DNA from: Bacteroides sp. 224
GTDB lineage: Bacteria > Bacteroidota > Bacteroidia > Bacteroidales > Bacteroidaceae
DNA length: 64,000 bases
Assembly (NCBI RefSeq): GCF_010500995.1
Contig: NZ_QVMK01000019.1
Coordinates: forward strand, 76,993-140,992
Direction: 5' to 3'
The position numbers and the translations under genes are program-made. Positions within the stretch are counted from its first letter, which is position 1. The number at the start of each line of letters is the position of its first letter. Below are positions 26,445 through 34,965 of the stretch, piece by piece. Below the pieces are notes generated by a model. It was not told where the DNA came from. It ran no database searches and was given only the letters and a program-made list of their open reading frames with translations.

Positions 26445-26570
26445 TGCTAAAGTTTTTTTTAAATAAATGCTTGTGAGAACAAATATATACATTATTTTTC
26501 TTTAGAATAAAAATACGAGCAGAAAAAACATAAAAAAGCTGAATATTGATAGAATATTTGGATAAAAACA

Positions 26571-27980
26571 TTATTCACACAGCATTTCACAGATCAAATC
26601 TTGCAAAGTACGCGCATCTTTTGCTTTCATCTGATTTTGGTTCATTATGGCGAAAGCAATATCATGCCCATTGGAAGTTTTCAGGTAACCCGCCAAAGAA
26701 GAAATACCTGTTACCGTACCTGTTTTTGCATGTACTTTCTTGTATGCTTTTGAACCTCTCATCCGATATTGAAGTGTACCGTCTATCCCGGAAATGGGCA
26801 AAGCTTTATAAAGTCTTTGGAATAAGGCTGTATTAGAATATGCATACTTCAGGAAATCTACCAATAACTGTGGCGATATGCAATTATAGTTAGACAGCCC
26901 CGAGCCATCGGCAATTCTATAGCCATCCGGCTCGTGTCCCACTCGCTTAATCTGGTTTTTAACCACTGATAATCCTTCTTCCCAAGACACTTTCTTTTTC
27001 CCGGTAGCATGAACGGCCAATCTGCATAAGAGCGCTTCGGCTCCCAGATTATCACTATCCTTCAGCACTTTCCTAACAACTTGTTGTAAGGAAGTATCCC
27101 AATGGGTTATACAGGCGGAAAGGGTATCTTCGGCAAACTCCGCGTATGTGTATGTGCCGGGTATTTCAACTCCTTGCTTGCGTAAGCGTTCGGTAAACAC
27201 ATGCATAAAAAAGTTTTGCGAAGAACTTACGTTTACTTCCCCTGTATTTCTATTCTGAACATTTCCGCTAACAATTATATCATCCTTTCCTTCCAACCAG
27301 TTTCTGGATACAGCGAACTTACCGGCATCATACGACTTAGACTTGGTTTTATTGACTAATGTATAAAAAGAAGATTCCGGTTCGCAGAGAATAACAGCCG
27401 TATCTCCCTTCTCTCCGGGTAGAGCTGTAACGGTCACCATTCCTTTATGAAACATCAGTGGCGTCATGTAAGGTTGAAAAGAAGAAGGGGTGTCATCCCA
27501 TGCCCATCCGCTACCCCAATACAGGGAATCTTTCATGGAGATATCACCATATATATTTCCTTCGATAACCGAAAAGGGGAAAGCCCTCACACGGCTAACC
27601 AGAGAGTCCATGGCTTCATTGCCAAATTCAGGATCGAAGCCTCCTACCACATATAAATCACCGGCTAATGTATCTTGTTTCACAGTTCCTTTATACCATA
27701 CTTCCGTACGAAAGGGTTCGTTATAATTTAAACGCGCCAAAGCTGTAATAGCCGTCAGCAATTTCATATTGGAAGCGGGACGAGAAAGTTTATCTGCCCG
27801 ATACGAATACAGCTCCGCTTTTCCTGTCAGGTCATATACAGATACACCCACATCCGATCCTTTCGGCAGTTTGGCGTTAATTAATGAGTCAAGGCGTTCG
27901 GTTAAAGAACGTTGCCCCCAAGCAGAGGGCAGCACACCAAATAGAAGAAATAAGTGAATGAAACAGGTTTTCAGGTACAT
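26571..27980 (-). CDS. dacB: D-alanyl-D-alanine carboxypeptidase/endopeptidase (PBP4 type)
   Basis: 469 residues with a signal peptide (CFIHLFLLFGVLPSAWGQ). It is a class C low-mass penicillin-binding protein of family S13, trimming or cleaving peptidoglycan cross-links in the periplasm. The catalytic SxxK is in SRPASNMKLLTA; the second motif is DGSGLSNYNCIS and the KTG motif is HAKTGTVTG. The insertion between the first and second motifs is the expected S13 inserted domain. Monocistronic; a hairpin element and lpdA lie upstream. Confidence 0.94.
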   Translation of the reverse strand: MYLKTCFIHLFLLFGVLPSAWGQRSLTERLDSLINAKLPKGSDVGVSVYDLTGKAELYSYRADKLSRPASNMKLLTAITALARLNYNEPFRTEVWYKGTVKQDTLAGDLYVVGGFDPEFGNEAMDSLVSRVRAFPFSVIEGNIYGDISMKDSLYWGSGWAWDDTPSSFQPYMTPLMFHKGMVTVTALPGEKGDTAVILCEPESSFYTLVNKTKSKSYDAGKFAVSRNWLEGKDDIIVSGNVQNRNTGEVNVSSSQNFFMHVFTERLRKQGVEIPGTYTYAEFAEDTLSACITHWDTSLQQVVRKVLKDSDNLGAEALLCRLAVHATGKKKVSWEEGLSVVKNQIKRVGHEPDGYRIADGSGLSNYNCISPQLLVDFLKYAYSNTALFQRLYKALPISGIDGTLQYRMRGSKAYKKVHAKTGTVTGISSLAGYLKTSNGHDIAFAIMNQNQMKAKDARTLQDLICEMLCE

Positions 27981-27999
27981 AATTTTATTTTATAGAATA

Positions 28000-28099
28000 T
28001 TGAACCGCAGAGTTACGCAGATTAACGCAGAGTTTTTTAACTTTCCGGCGGCATCGTAATTCTATACTCCGCGTTAATCTGCGTAACTCTGCGGTTCAA
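28000..28099. repeat. Hairpin element with GCGGCATCG loop
   Basis: 33-bp arms (28000-28032 and 28067-28099) with one mismatch, built from CGCAGAGTTACGCAGATTAA-type words. The 34-nt loop contains GCGGCATCG at 28048-28056. It lies in the gap between lpdA and dacB. Confidence 0.88.
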
Positions 28100-28143
28100 T
28101 AAATAAACATACAACAATATAAATCTATTTAAAGAAATAAATT

Positions 28144-29484
28144 TTATAATGTCTCTTTAAATATTTCTCCTACAGTAGGGTGCGGATAAACCATCTTTTT
28201 CCACGCTGCTGCTTTCAAGTTCATTTCAATGGCTATGCCTGCCAGGGTTATAATTTCCGATGCCGGATTTCCGAGTACATGAACACCCAATACGGTTTCA
28301 TCCTCTCCCAGCAATATCTTACAAACTCCGTTTACCCCTTCATTCTCGGCTACAAACCTACCGGAATATGCCATGGGTAACTTCTTAACAATATAGGATA
28401 TGCCTTTAGCTTGCAACGACTCTTCCGTCTCTCCCACCCCGGCCAATTCCGGGTTACTGTATACTACTCCGGGAATGGCACGATAGCTCATCCGGTCTTC
28501 TTTGCCCAGTATGTTGTGAACGGCTACTTCTGCCTCGCTTACTGCTGTGTGTGCAAGTAGAGAGAATCCTGTCAAATCACCACATACATAGACTCCTGAT
28601 ACAGATGTTTGCATGTATTCGTCTACTTTCACCCGTCCTTTTTCGGTAAGTTGCAGATTCAGGTTCTCCAATCCAAAACCTTTGGTAACAGGTCGGCGCC
28701 CTACACTTAACAGTAACTTAGCAGCTTTCAACTCTCCTTCTCCTTCAGCATTCTTGTAATTCACACGAACTTCTTCGTCTCCCGAGAAGGAAACCACTTG
28801 GGCATTCAGTAAGAATGTTACGCCTCGTTTGCTGTATTCGGCACGAAGCAGGGCAGACAATTCTTTATCCATACCGCCAAGTATTTCATCCAACATTTCT
28901 ACCACTGTTACTTCTACTCCCAAGCTGTTGAAGAAGGAGGCAAATTCCATCCCGATAACTCCCCCACCTACTATTACTAAGGAAGAAGGGAGTTCTTTGT
29001 TATCCAATGCTTCGCGATGTGTCCAATAAGGCACTTTGTCAACTCCTTCAATGGGAGGAATGGTTGTTTCGGAACCGGTACAAATAATCAGGTTCTTACA
29101 AGTATATGTTTCTTCGCCACAACGAATGGTATTCTTATCTATAATGAAAGCTTCTCCCGAAACAATCGTCACATTGTTAGCTGTCAACTTCGATTTAACT
29201 CCCAATACAAGTTTACGTACTACTTTCGACTTACGAGCAATGATTTTAGGTAGATCAAAAGATACCTCGCTCGCACTTACTGCATACTTGGAGGCATTTC
29301 TTGCACTATCATATATCTTAGCCGAATAGAGCAATGTTTTGGTGGGTATACATCCTTCGTTTAAACAGACTCCACCCAGGTTTTGTTTCTCGAAAATCAC
29401 GGTACTCAATCCGGCTTTTCCGGCAGCTTCGGCAGCAGTATATCCTGCGGGGCCTCCTCCGATAATGGCTACATCATACTTCAT
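28144..29484 (-). CDS. lpdA: Dihydrolipoyl dehydrogenase
   Basis: 446 residues. It is the E3 flavoprotein that re-oxidises dihydrolipoamide for 2-oxo acid dehydrogenase or glycine-cleavage complexes. The N-terminal FAD motif is IIGGGPAGYTAAEAAGKAG; the redox-active disulfide GGVCLNEGCIPTKTLL follows; the NAD motif is VIVGGGVIGMEFASFFNSLG; and the C-terminal interface ends in YPHPTVGEIFKET with the active-site His-Pro. No E1/E2 genes are adjacent, so its complex partner is elsewhere. Confidence 0.96.
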   Translation of the reverse strand: MKYDVAIIGGGPAGYTAAEAAGKAGLSTVIFEKQNLGGVCLNEGCIPTKTLLYSAKIYDSARNASKYAVSASEVSFDLPKIIARKSKVVRKLVLGVKSKLTANNVTIVSGEAFIIDKNTIRCGEETYTCKNLIICTGSETTIPPIEGVDKVPYWTHREALDNKELPSSLVIVGGGVIGMEFASFFNSLGVEVTVVEMLDEILGGMDKELSALLRAEYSKRGVTFLLNAQVVSFSGDEEVRVNYKNAEGEGELKAAKLLLSVGRRPVTKGFGLENLNLQLTEKGRVKVDEYMQTSVSGVYVCGDLTGFSLLAHTAVSEAEVAVHNILGKEDRMSYRAIPGVVYSNPELAGVGETEESLQAKGISYIVKKLPMAYSGRFVAENEGVNGVCKILLGEDETVLGVHVLGNPASEIITLAGIAIEMNLKAAAWKKMVYPHPTVGEIFKETL

Positions 29485-29525
29485 AAGATCATTTTTATGT
29501 TTAAATTATATGAGTTCGACAAAGA

Positions 29526-29728
29526 AAAAGGCCAACGGCCTTAAAGCCTCCAGCGTAGGGCATCGCCCTACGAAAAGATGTTTAAGGATAAACCATGAGG
29601 CTATAAGCCTCAGAGCTATAATATTTTAAAGAGGCTTCGAGGCTTACAGCCTCGTTCCTCACAAAATATGATTTACAGTCCATAGGGCGATGCCCTACGC
29701 TATAAGCTCTAAGGCCGTTGGCCTTTTT
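29526..29728. repeat. REPIN-like element related to the RAYT ends
   Basis: About 200 bp, two REP-type modules in inverted orientation and no gene. The outer GGCCAACGGCC palindrome, the GCGTAGGGC...GCCCTACG hairpin and an inner GAGGCT..AGCCTC hairpin occur in the same order as in the ends of the transposase element at 5617-6375. This is the expected form of a non-autonomous element mobilised by the RAYT. Confidence 0.82.
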
Positions 29729-29745
29729 CTATATAAAACTCATAT

Positions 29746-30147
29746 TTAGTTACATTTCTTTTGTTCTTTCTCAACAGTATCTATAAACTCCCTTTCTTTC
29801 ACAGGGAGCACAGATACATATTTATCTTTACTATAATGAATCAGTAAGTAAGAAGTCAGGTAAAAGCTACCGATCTTCAAAAGATATCGTTTCTCTACTG
29901 AAACAATATCTTTTATAGCAATGTTTTTCGATTTGGAGAATCTACCCATATAAAGAATCAACATTCCTTCTGTAGTCACAGTATAGGTAGTATGTATAAA
30001 TCGTTCTATAAAAACAACCAGTAAGAGCATGCAAACCGCGGCAAGCAGAATGGCTCTTATCCATAGCAAATGGAAAGCAAGCAGCCCCACCACTACAAGA
30101 AAAAGGTATTGATGCCAGACAATTCGTGTATGAAAGATATGGTTCAT
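29746..30147 (-). CDS. Bacterial PH-domain membrane protein
   Basis: 133 residues. Two adjacent N-terminal hydrophobic helices (YLFLVVVGLLAFHLLWI and ILLAAVCMLLLVVFIERFI) are followed by a short beta-rich domain with YTVTTEGMLILYMGRFSKSKNIAIKDIVSVEK, the pattern of bacterial PH (DUF304-like/YdbT-type) domains. Function unknown. It lies divergently 84 nt from nadB and is next to the REPIN-like element. Confidence 0.72.
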   Translation of the reverse strand: MNHIFHTRIVWHQYLFLVVVGLLAFHLLWIRAILLAAVCMLLLVVFIERFIHTTYTVTTEGMLILYMGRFSKSKNIAIKDIVSVEKRYLLKIGSFYLTSYLLIHYSKDKYVSVLPVKEREFIDTVEKEQKKCN

Positions 30148-30202
30148 AAAAATATTGTATCATAAATTGACTGGAAAGGTAGCACTTAAAAAACTTATTT
30201 CG

Positions 30203-30210
30203 TAGCTTTG
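30203..30210 (+). promoter_or_regulatory. -7 box TAGCTTTG for nadB
   Basis: Exact TAnnTTTG match 21 nt before the nadB ATG. The -33 element is unclear. Confidence 0.5.
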
Positions 30211-30231
30211 CGGCAAGAAATAATATAAACT

Positions 30232-31815
30232 ATGGTCAGAAAGTTCGATTTCTTAGTAATCGGATCCGGCATAGCCGGTATGAGCTTCGCCCTGAAAGTA
30301 GCCGGTAAAGGCACTGTGGCACTCATCTGCAAAACATCATTAGAAGAGGCAAACACGTATTTTGCCCAAGGGGGAATAGCCTCTGTAACCAATAATCTGG
30401 TTGACAATTTCGAGAAACATATTGAAGATACCATGATAGCGGGCGATTGGCTCAGCGAGCGCGAAGCTGTGGAAAAGGTAGTTCGCGAAGCCCCCGGACA
30501 AATTGAAGAATTAATAAGCTGGGGGGTGGACTTTGATAAGAACGAGAAAGGAGAATTCGACCTGCATCGCGAAGGAGGACATTCCGAATTCCGTATTCTT
30601 CATCATAAAGACAACACCGGAGCCGAAATACAAGACAGTTTGATTAAAGCCGTAAAGAGGCACAAAAATATCGAAGTATTTGAGAACCGTTTTGCGGTTG
30701 AAATACTTACTCAGCACCATTTAGGAGTAACCGTTACCCGGCAAACTCCGGATATTAAGTGCTATGGAGCCTATATACTCGACCCGCAAACGGGAAAAGT
30801 AGAAACATACCTGGCCAAAGTTACCCTAATGGCTACCGGCGGTGTAGGTGCCGTTTACCAAACCACCACCAATCCTTTAGTGGCTACCGGAGATGGCATT
30901 GCAATGGTCTATCGCGCCAAAGGAACCGTAAAAGACATGGAGTTTGTACAGTTCCACCCCACGGCTTTATACAATCCGGGAGATCGCCCTTCTTTCCTTA
31001 TCACCGAAGCTATGCGTGGTTATGGTGGGGTATTACGCACGATGGACGGAAAAGAATTTATGCATAAATACGATCCCCGTTTATCGTTAGCACCCAGAGA
31101 CATCGTAGCCCGCGCCATCGACAATGAAATGAAGAACACAGGAGATGAACATGTTTATTTGGATGTTACTCACAAAGATCCGGAGGAAACCAAAAAGCAT
31201 TTCCCCAATATTTACGAAAAATGCCTCAGCTTAGGCATTGATATTACAAAAGACTATATTCCTGTGGCACCCGCTGCCCATTATCTTTGTGGTGGTATTA
31301 AAGTGGACTTGAATGCACAGTCGTCTATTGAACGTTTGTATGCCATTGGCGAATGTTCCTGCACGGGTCTGCACGGAGGAAACCGTTTAGCTTCCAATTC
31401 ATTGATCGAAGCCGTAGTATATGCCGATGCCGCTGCCAAACACAGCCTCAGCGTTATTAACGAATACGCTTTCAACGAAGAAATTCCCGAATGGGATGAC
31501 GAAGGTACCCGCTCTAACGAAGAGATGGTACTCATTACCCAAAGTTCCAAAGAAGTTACCCAAATTATGAGCAGCTATGTAGGTATTGTACGCTCTAACC
31601 TTCGTTTGGAACGTGCCTGGAAGCGATTAGACATTATTTATGAAGAAACAGAAAGCTTATTTAAACGCAGTTTTGCTTCGAAAGAAATTTGCGAACTACG
31701 TAACATGGTGAATGTGGGTTATCTGATTATGCGTCAGGCCATTGAACGAAAAGAAAGCCGCGGATTGCATTACACCATTGATTATCCGCATCCGAAAACA
31801 AAAGATACCCTATAA
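30232..31815 (+). CDS. nadB: L-aspartate oxidase
   Basis: 527 residues. It oxidises aspartate to iminoaspartate, the first step of de novo NAD synthesis; in anaerobes fumarate can serve as electron acceptor. FAD-binding VIGSGIAGMSFALKVAGKG, the TYFAQGGIASV loop, HREGGHSEFRILHHKDNTG, the FHPTALY active-site strand, and GLHGGNRLASNSLIEAVVYA are all present. The helical C-terminal domain is shorter than in E. coli NadB but complete. nadA and nadC are not adjacent. Confidence 0.96.
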   Translation: MVRKFDFLVIGSGIAGMSFALKVAGKGTVALICKTSLEEANTYFAQGGIASVTNNLVDNFEKHIEDTMIAGDWLSEREAVEKVVREAPGQIEELISWGVDFDKNEKGEFDLHREGGHSEFRILHHKDNTGAEIQDSLIKAVKRHKNIEVFENRFAVEILTQHHLGVTVTRQTPDIKCYGAYILDPQTGKVETYLAKVTLMATGGVGAVYQTTTNPLVATGDGIAMVYRAKGTVKDMEFVQFHPTALYNPGDRPSFLITEAMRGYGGVLRTMDGKEFMHKYDPRLSLAPRDIVARAIDNEMKNTGDEHVYLDVTHKDPEETKKHFPNIYEKCLSLGIDITKDYIPVAPAAHYLCGGIKVDLNAQSSIERLYAIGECSCTGLHGGNRLASNSLIEAVVYADAAAKHSLSVINEYAFNEEIPEWDDEGTRSNEEMVLITQSSKEVTQIMSSYVGIVRSNLRLERAWKRLDIIYEETESLFKRSFASKEICELRNMVNVGYLIMRQAIERKESRGLHYTIDYPHPKTKDTL

Positions 31816-31837
31816 CCTTTATATACCTTCAAACAAA

Positions 31838-31874
31838 TAGCCTGCTTTCTTTATACATGGAAGCGGGCTGTTTT
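31838..31874 (+). terminator. Terminator after nadB
   Basis: Stem AGCCTGCTTTC with GGAAGCGGGCT (two G-T pairs), followed by TGTTTTATTT. It lies 22 nt past the nadB stop. Confidence 0.75.
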
Positions 31875-31900
31875 ATTTATAGCCAATTAGTTGCATGATA

Positions 31901-31999
31901 CCCCCTCCGCCCTTTGGGCACCTCCCCCTTGCAGGGGAGGAGTCGATGCCGCAGGAATTCCTCCCCTGCAAGGGGGAGGTGCCCAAAGGGCGGAGGGGG
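31901..31999. repeat. 99-bp near-perfect palindromic element, copy 1
   Basis: Two perfect 41-bp GC-rich arms (beginning CCCCCTCCGCCCTTTGGGCA) around a 17-nt loop containing CGATGCCGC. A second copy starts at 63919 and is identical over the 82 bp seen before the window ends. It lies between nadB and the rubrerythrin terminator and contrasts strongly with the AT-rich surroundings. Confidence 0.95.
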
Positions 32000-32036
32000 C
32001 AATGATATAAACTAATTATGAACACCTACTTTAAAA

Positions 32037-32073
32037 AATATAAGGCATTATCTCGTAATGAAGTAATGCCTTA
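32037..32073 (-). terminator. Terminator after the rubrerythrin gene
   Basis: Minus-strand stem ATAAGGCATTA/TAATGCCTTA, followed by TATTTTTT. It lies 24 nt beyond the stop codon. Confidence 0.85.
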
Positions 32074-32096
32074 TTTGTTATATTCCGGTCAACAAC

Positions 32097-32675
32097 TTAC
32101 CAATTATTCTTCTTCACCTCAAAATGAGCTTGTGGATGCACACATGCAGGACAAACCTTAGGAGCTTCCTCGCCTACATGCACATAACCGCAGTTACGGC
32201 ATTGCCAAACAGTTTCCTCATCTTTAGCAAATACTTTGCCTTCTTCTATATTTTTTAGTAAAGCAAGATATCTTTCTTCGTGTGCTTTTTCGGCCACAAC
32301 AATATGGCGATACATAGCAGCAACAGCAGGGAAACCTTCCTCCTCTGCAATATCAGCAAATTTAGGATAGTCGATAGCCCATTCTTCATGCTCGCCGGAA
32401 GCAGCAGCTTTCAGGTTTTCGGCAGTAGTACCAATAACGCCTGCGGGGAAAGTGCCTGTAAATTCAACCATGCCTCCTTCGAGGAACTTAAACATACGTT
32501 TGGCATGTTCCTTTTCCTGATCGGCAGTTTCGGTGAAAATAGCAGCTATTTGTTCGTAACCTTCTTTCTTAGCCACACTTGCAAAGTAAGTATAACGCAT
32601 TCTTGCTTGTGATTCACCAGCAAATGTACAAAGCAAGTTTTTCTCTGTACGAGTTCCTTTAATACTTTTAGTCAT
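32097..32675 (-). CDS. rbr: Rubrerythrin
   Basis: 192 residues from the ATG at 32675 (MTKSIKGTRTEKNLLCTFAGESQARMRYTYFA, the usual opening); starts at 32684 or 32741 would add residues unlike the family. The N-terminal four-helix domain holds the di-iron ligands (EKNLL, AGESQARMRY, DQEKEHAKR, VAEKAHEERY). The C-terminal rubredoxin domain has CRNCGYVHVGEEAPKVCPAC for the single iron. It reduces hydrogen peroxide in anaerobes using NADH-linked donors. It has its own -7 box and terminator. Confidence 0.97.
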   Translation of the reverse strand: MTKSIKGTRTEKNLLCTFAGESQARMRYTYFASVAKKEGYEQIAAIFTETADQEKEHAKRMFKFLEGGMVEFTGTFPAGVIGTTAENLKAAASGEHEEWAIDYPKFADIAEEEGFPAVAAMYRHIVVAEKAHEERYLALLKNIEEGKVFAKDEETVWQCRNCGYVHVGEEAPKVCPACVHPQAHFEVKKNNW

Positions 32676-32738
32676 AATCTTCATTAAAATAAATAAGTAA
32701 AACGTTTCGTTTGTTCTGATTCTAAATATAGAACAACA

Positions 32739-32746
32739 CAAATATA
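32739..32746 (-). promoter_or_regulatory. -7 box TATATTTG for the rubrerythrin gene
   Basis: Minus-strand exact TAnnTTTG, 63 nt upstream of the ATG at 32675, which supports the shorter gene start. No clear -33 element or peroxide-regulator operator was recognised. Confidence 0.5.
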
Positions 32747-32873
32747 CAGATTGATCAGCGGATTACCATTTAATTCTTCATTATTCGCTAATTTATTTTC
32801 CGTCTAAATAAGGAGAAGCGAAAACAAAAAACAAAATTAAACAGTTTATAGGATAACGAAGCCCTTTTTTATG

Positions 32874-32881
32874 TACTTTTG
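32874..32881 (+). promoter_or_regulatory. -7 box TACTTTTG for the SulP gene
   Basis: Exact TAnnTTTG match 45 nt upstream of the SulP start codon; a TTTATAGG stretch near 32845 could be a poor -33 element. Confidence 0.45.
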
Positions 32882-32926
32882 CAACCTCTTTTAACAACAT
32901 GTTAGATTTATAAATGAATAAACAAA

Positions 32927-34606
32927 ATGAAAGCGTTCGCCTTTAGGCCCAAATTGATCTCTACACTTAAGAATTACTCTAAAGAGACATTCACGGCCGA
33001 TCTTATGGCCGGCATTATCGTCGGCATTGTAGCACTTCCACTGGCCATTGCATTTGGTATTGCATCGGGAGTATCACCTGAAAAAGGAATCATCACAGCC
33101 ATTATTGCCGGATTCATTATCTCCTTTTTAGGAGGGAGTAAAGTACAAATCGGAGGACCTACAGGAGCCTTCATTGTTATTGTATACGGAATCATTCAGC
33201 AATACGGTGAATCCGGGCTGATTGTTGCCACTATTCTGGCAGGAGTATTGCTTGTGTTACTTGGAGTATTCAAGCTTGGCGCTATCATTAAGTTTATTCC
33301 CTATCCTATTATTGTAGGATTTACCAGTGGGATAGCCGTAACCATTTTTACAACACAAATCGCAGACATATTTGGTCTTAACTTCGGAGCAGAAAAAGTG
33401 CCCGGCGATTTCATTGGAAAATGGATCATATACTTTAAGCATCTTGATACTATCAATTGGTGGAATACGGGAGTCAGCATAATTAGTATTCTTATTATTG
33501 CACTCTCTCCAAAGCTAACGAAGAAAATTCCCGGATCACTCATAGCTATTATATTTGTTACGATAGCCGTTTATTTACTCAAAGAATTTGCCGGAATAAC
33601 TTCTATTCCTACTATTGGCGATCGGTTCAGCATACAGTCTGAACTTCCGGCAGCAGAGATTCCGGAAATGAGCTGGGGGGTAATCAACAACCTTATTCCG
33701 GCTGCCATAACCATTGCCGTATTAGGAGCCATCGAATCGCTTCTATCTGCTACGGTAGCCGATGGAATGATTGGTGATAAACACGATTCAAATACTGAAT
33801 TAATAGCACAGGGAGCGGCCAACATCATTACTCCCTTATTCGGAGGTATTCCTGCTACAGGTGCCATTGCCCGTACCATGACTAACATTAATAATGGTGG
33901 TAAAACCCCCGTAGCAGGTATCATACATGCTATCGTTCTATTGCTCATTCTATTATTCCTTATGCCTTTGGCACAATACATCCCCATGGCTTGTTTGGCC
34001 GGGGTATTAGTCATCGTTTCCTATAATATGAGCGAATGGCGCACGTTCAAGGCACTAATGAAGAACCCAAAATCGGATATTGCCGTATTATTAATCACCT
34101 TCTTTCTTACTGTAATCTTCGACCTGACTATCGCTATCGAAGTAGGGCTGATTATTGCTTGCTTATTATTTATGCGTCGTGTGGCAGAAACGACCGAGAT
34201 CTCTGTTATCAAAGATGAAATAGACCCAAGCACAGAGATAGATATGGCTATTAATGATGAGCATCTCGCAATACCCGAAGGTGTAGAAGTCTACGAAATT
34301 AACGGCCCCTATTTCTTTGGTATAGCCAACAAATTCGAAGAACAAATGATTATGATCAGAGGTCGGTCTAAAGTTCGCATCATTCGTATGAGAAAGGTTC
34401 CCTTTATCGACTCTACCGGTATTCATAATTTGACGAACTTATGTAAAACTTCTAAAAAAGAAAAGATCACCATTGTGCTATCCGGAGTAAACCCTAAAGT
34501 ACATCAGGTATTAGAAAAAGCCGGGTTCTATGATTTACTGGGAAAAGAAAATATATGTCCCAATATCAATGTAGCTTTAGAGAGAGCTAAAGAGCTGATA
34601 GACTGA
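32927..34606 (+). CDS. SulP-family inorganic anion transporter with STAS domain
   Basis: 559 residues. Ten or more hydrophobic segments occupy residues about 20-410, beginning with the SulP signature region LMAGIIVGIVALPLAIAFGIASGVSPEKGI. GGSKVQIGGPTGAF and GGIPATGAIARTMTNINNGGKTPVAGI line the core transport site. The C-terminal STAS domain (residues about 440-555) includes KVPFIDSTGIHNL, where the serine is the conserved anti-sigma-antagonist position. Substrates of the family are sulfate, bicarbonate or other anions; the one used here cannot be told. Monocistronic. Confidence 0.93.
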   Translation: MKAFAFRPKLISTLKNYSKETFTADLMAGIIVGIVALPLAIAFGIASGVSPEKGIITAIIAGFIISFLGGSKVQIGGPTGAFIVIVYGIIQQYGESGLIVATILAGVLLVLLGVFKLGAIIKFIPYPIIVGFTSGIAVTIFTTQIADIFGLNFGAEKVPGDFIGKWIIYFKHLDTINWWNTGVSIISILIIALSPKLTKKIPGSLIAIIFVTIAVYLLKEFAGITSIPTIGDRFSIQSELPAAEIPEMSWGVINNLIPAAITIAVLGAIESLLSATVADGMIGDKHDSNTELIAQGAANIITPLFGGIPATGAIARTMTNINNGGKTPVAGIIHAIVLLLILLFLMPLAQYIPMACLAGVLVIVSYNMSEWRTFKALMKNPKSDIAVLLITFFLTVIFDLTIAIEVGLIIACLLFMRRVAETTEISVIKDEIDPSTEIDMAINDEHLAIPEGVEVYEINGPYFFGIANKFEEQMIMIRGRSKVRIIRMRKVPFIDSTGIHNLTNLCKTSKKEKITIVLSGVNPKVHQVLEKAGFYDLLGKENICPNINVALERAKELID

Positions 34607-34683
34607 CAATAAGATTAAGTATATATCATTAAAAATCATTCGCCGCATGAGTGTAGCACATATATGATGCTTCTTATGCCAGG

Positions 34684-34793
34684 TTTTGCCACGGCCGCAG
34701 CAAAGTTTTGTTACGGCCGTAGCTATATCTTGTTGCGGCCGCGGAAAAATCTTGTTGCGGCCGTGGCAAAACCCTGTTACGGCCGTGGCAAAA
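34684..34793. repeat. Five CGGCCG palindromes at exact 22-bp spacing
   Basis: Five tandem 22-bp units with CGGCCG cores at 34692, 34714, 34736, 34758 and 34780. The unit is an 18-bp imperfect dyad, close to TTGYYRCGGCCGYRRCAA. It ends about 55 bp upstream of the predicted susC promoter. A regular spacing of two helical turns places all cores on one face of the DNA, as expected for cooperative protein binding. The remainder of the 34607-34965 gap holds the promoter and an about 80-nt leader. Confidence 0.9.
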
Positions 34794-34848
34794 ATCTTGC
34801 TAAAGCAATCAAAAATATGCCACAGAGGGGAAATTTGTTCAATGAAGA

Positions 34849-34881
34849 TTGGGTAAAATTGGTTGGTTGATGTTATCTTTG
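34849..34881 (+). promoter_or_regulatory. Probable promoter of the SusC/SusD operon
   Basis: TTGG at 34849-34852, a 21-bp spacer and TATCTTTG at 34874-34881 (exact TAnnTTTG). The leader to the susC ATG would be about 78 nt. The phased CGGCCG array lies just upstream. No anti-sigma or ECF sigma gene is adjacent, so this array is the best visible candidate for control. Confidence 0.6.
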
Positions 34882-34965
34882 TGAAAAACCATTCAATTAT
34901 CGTTTCTTTCTGTGAATTAATCACAACGATTCAGGGTTCTTTTTTCTATAAACAAGCAAACATTT

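Noticed and set aside
34684..34793. CRISPR array
   Set aside because: The period is 22 bp with nearly identical units and no variable spacers; no cas gene is present.
34577..34924. ORFs on both strands through the CGGCCG array
   Set aside because: Their repeated ATAV/YGR words come only from the 22-bp array; 22 is not a multiple of 3 and no domain is visible.
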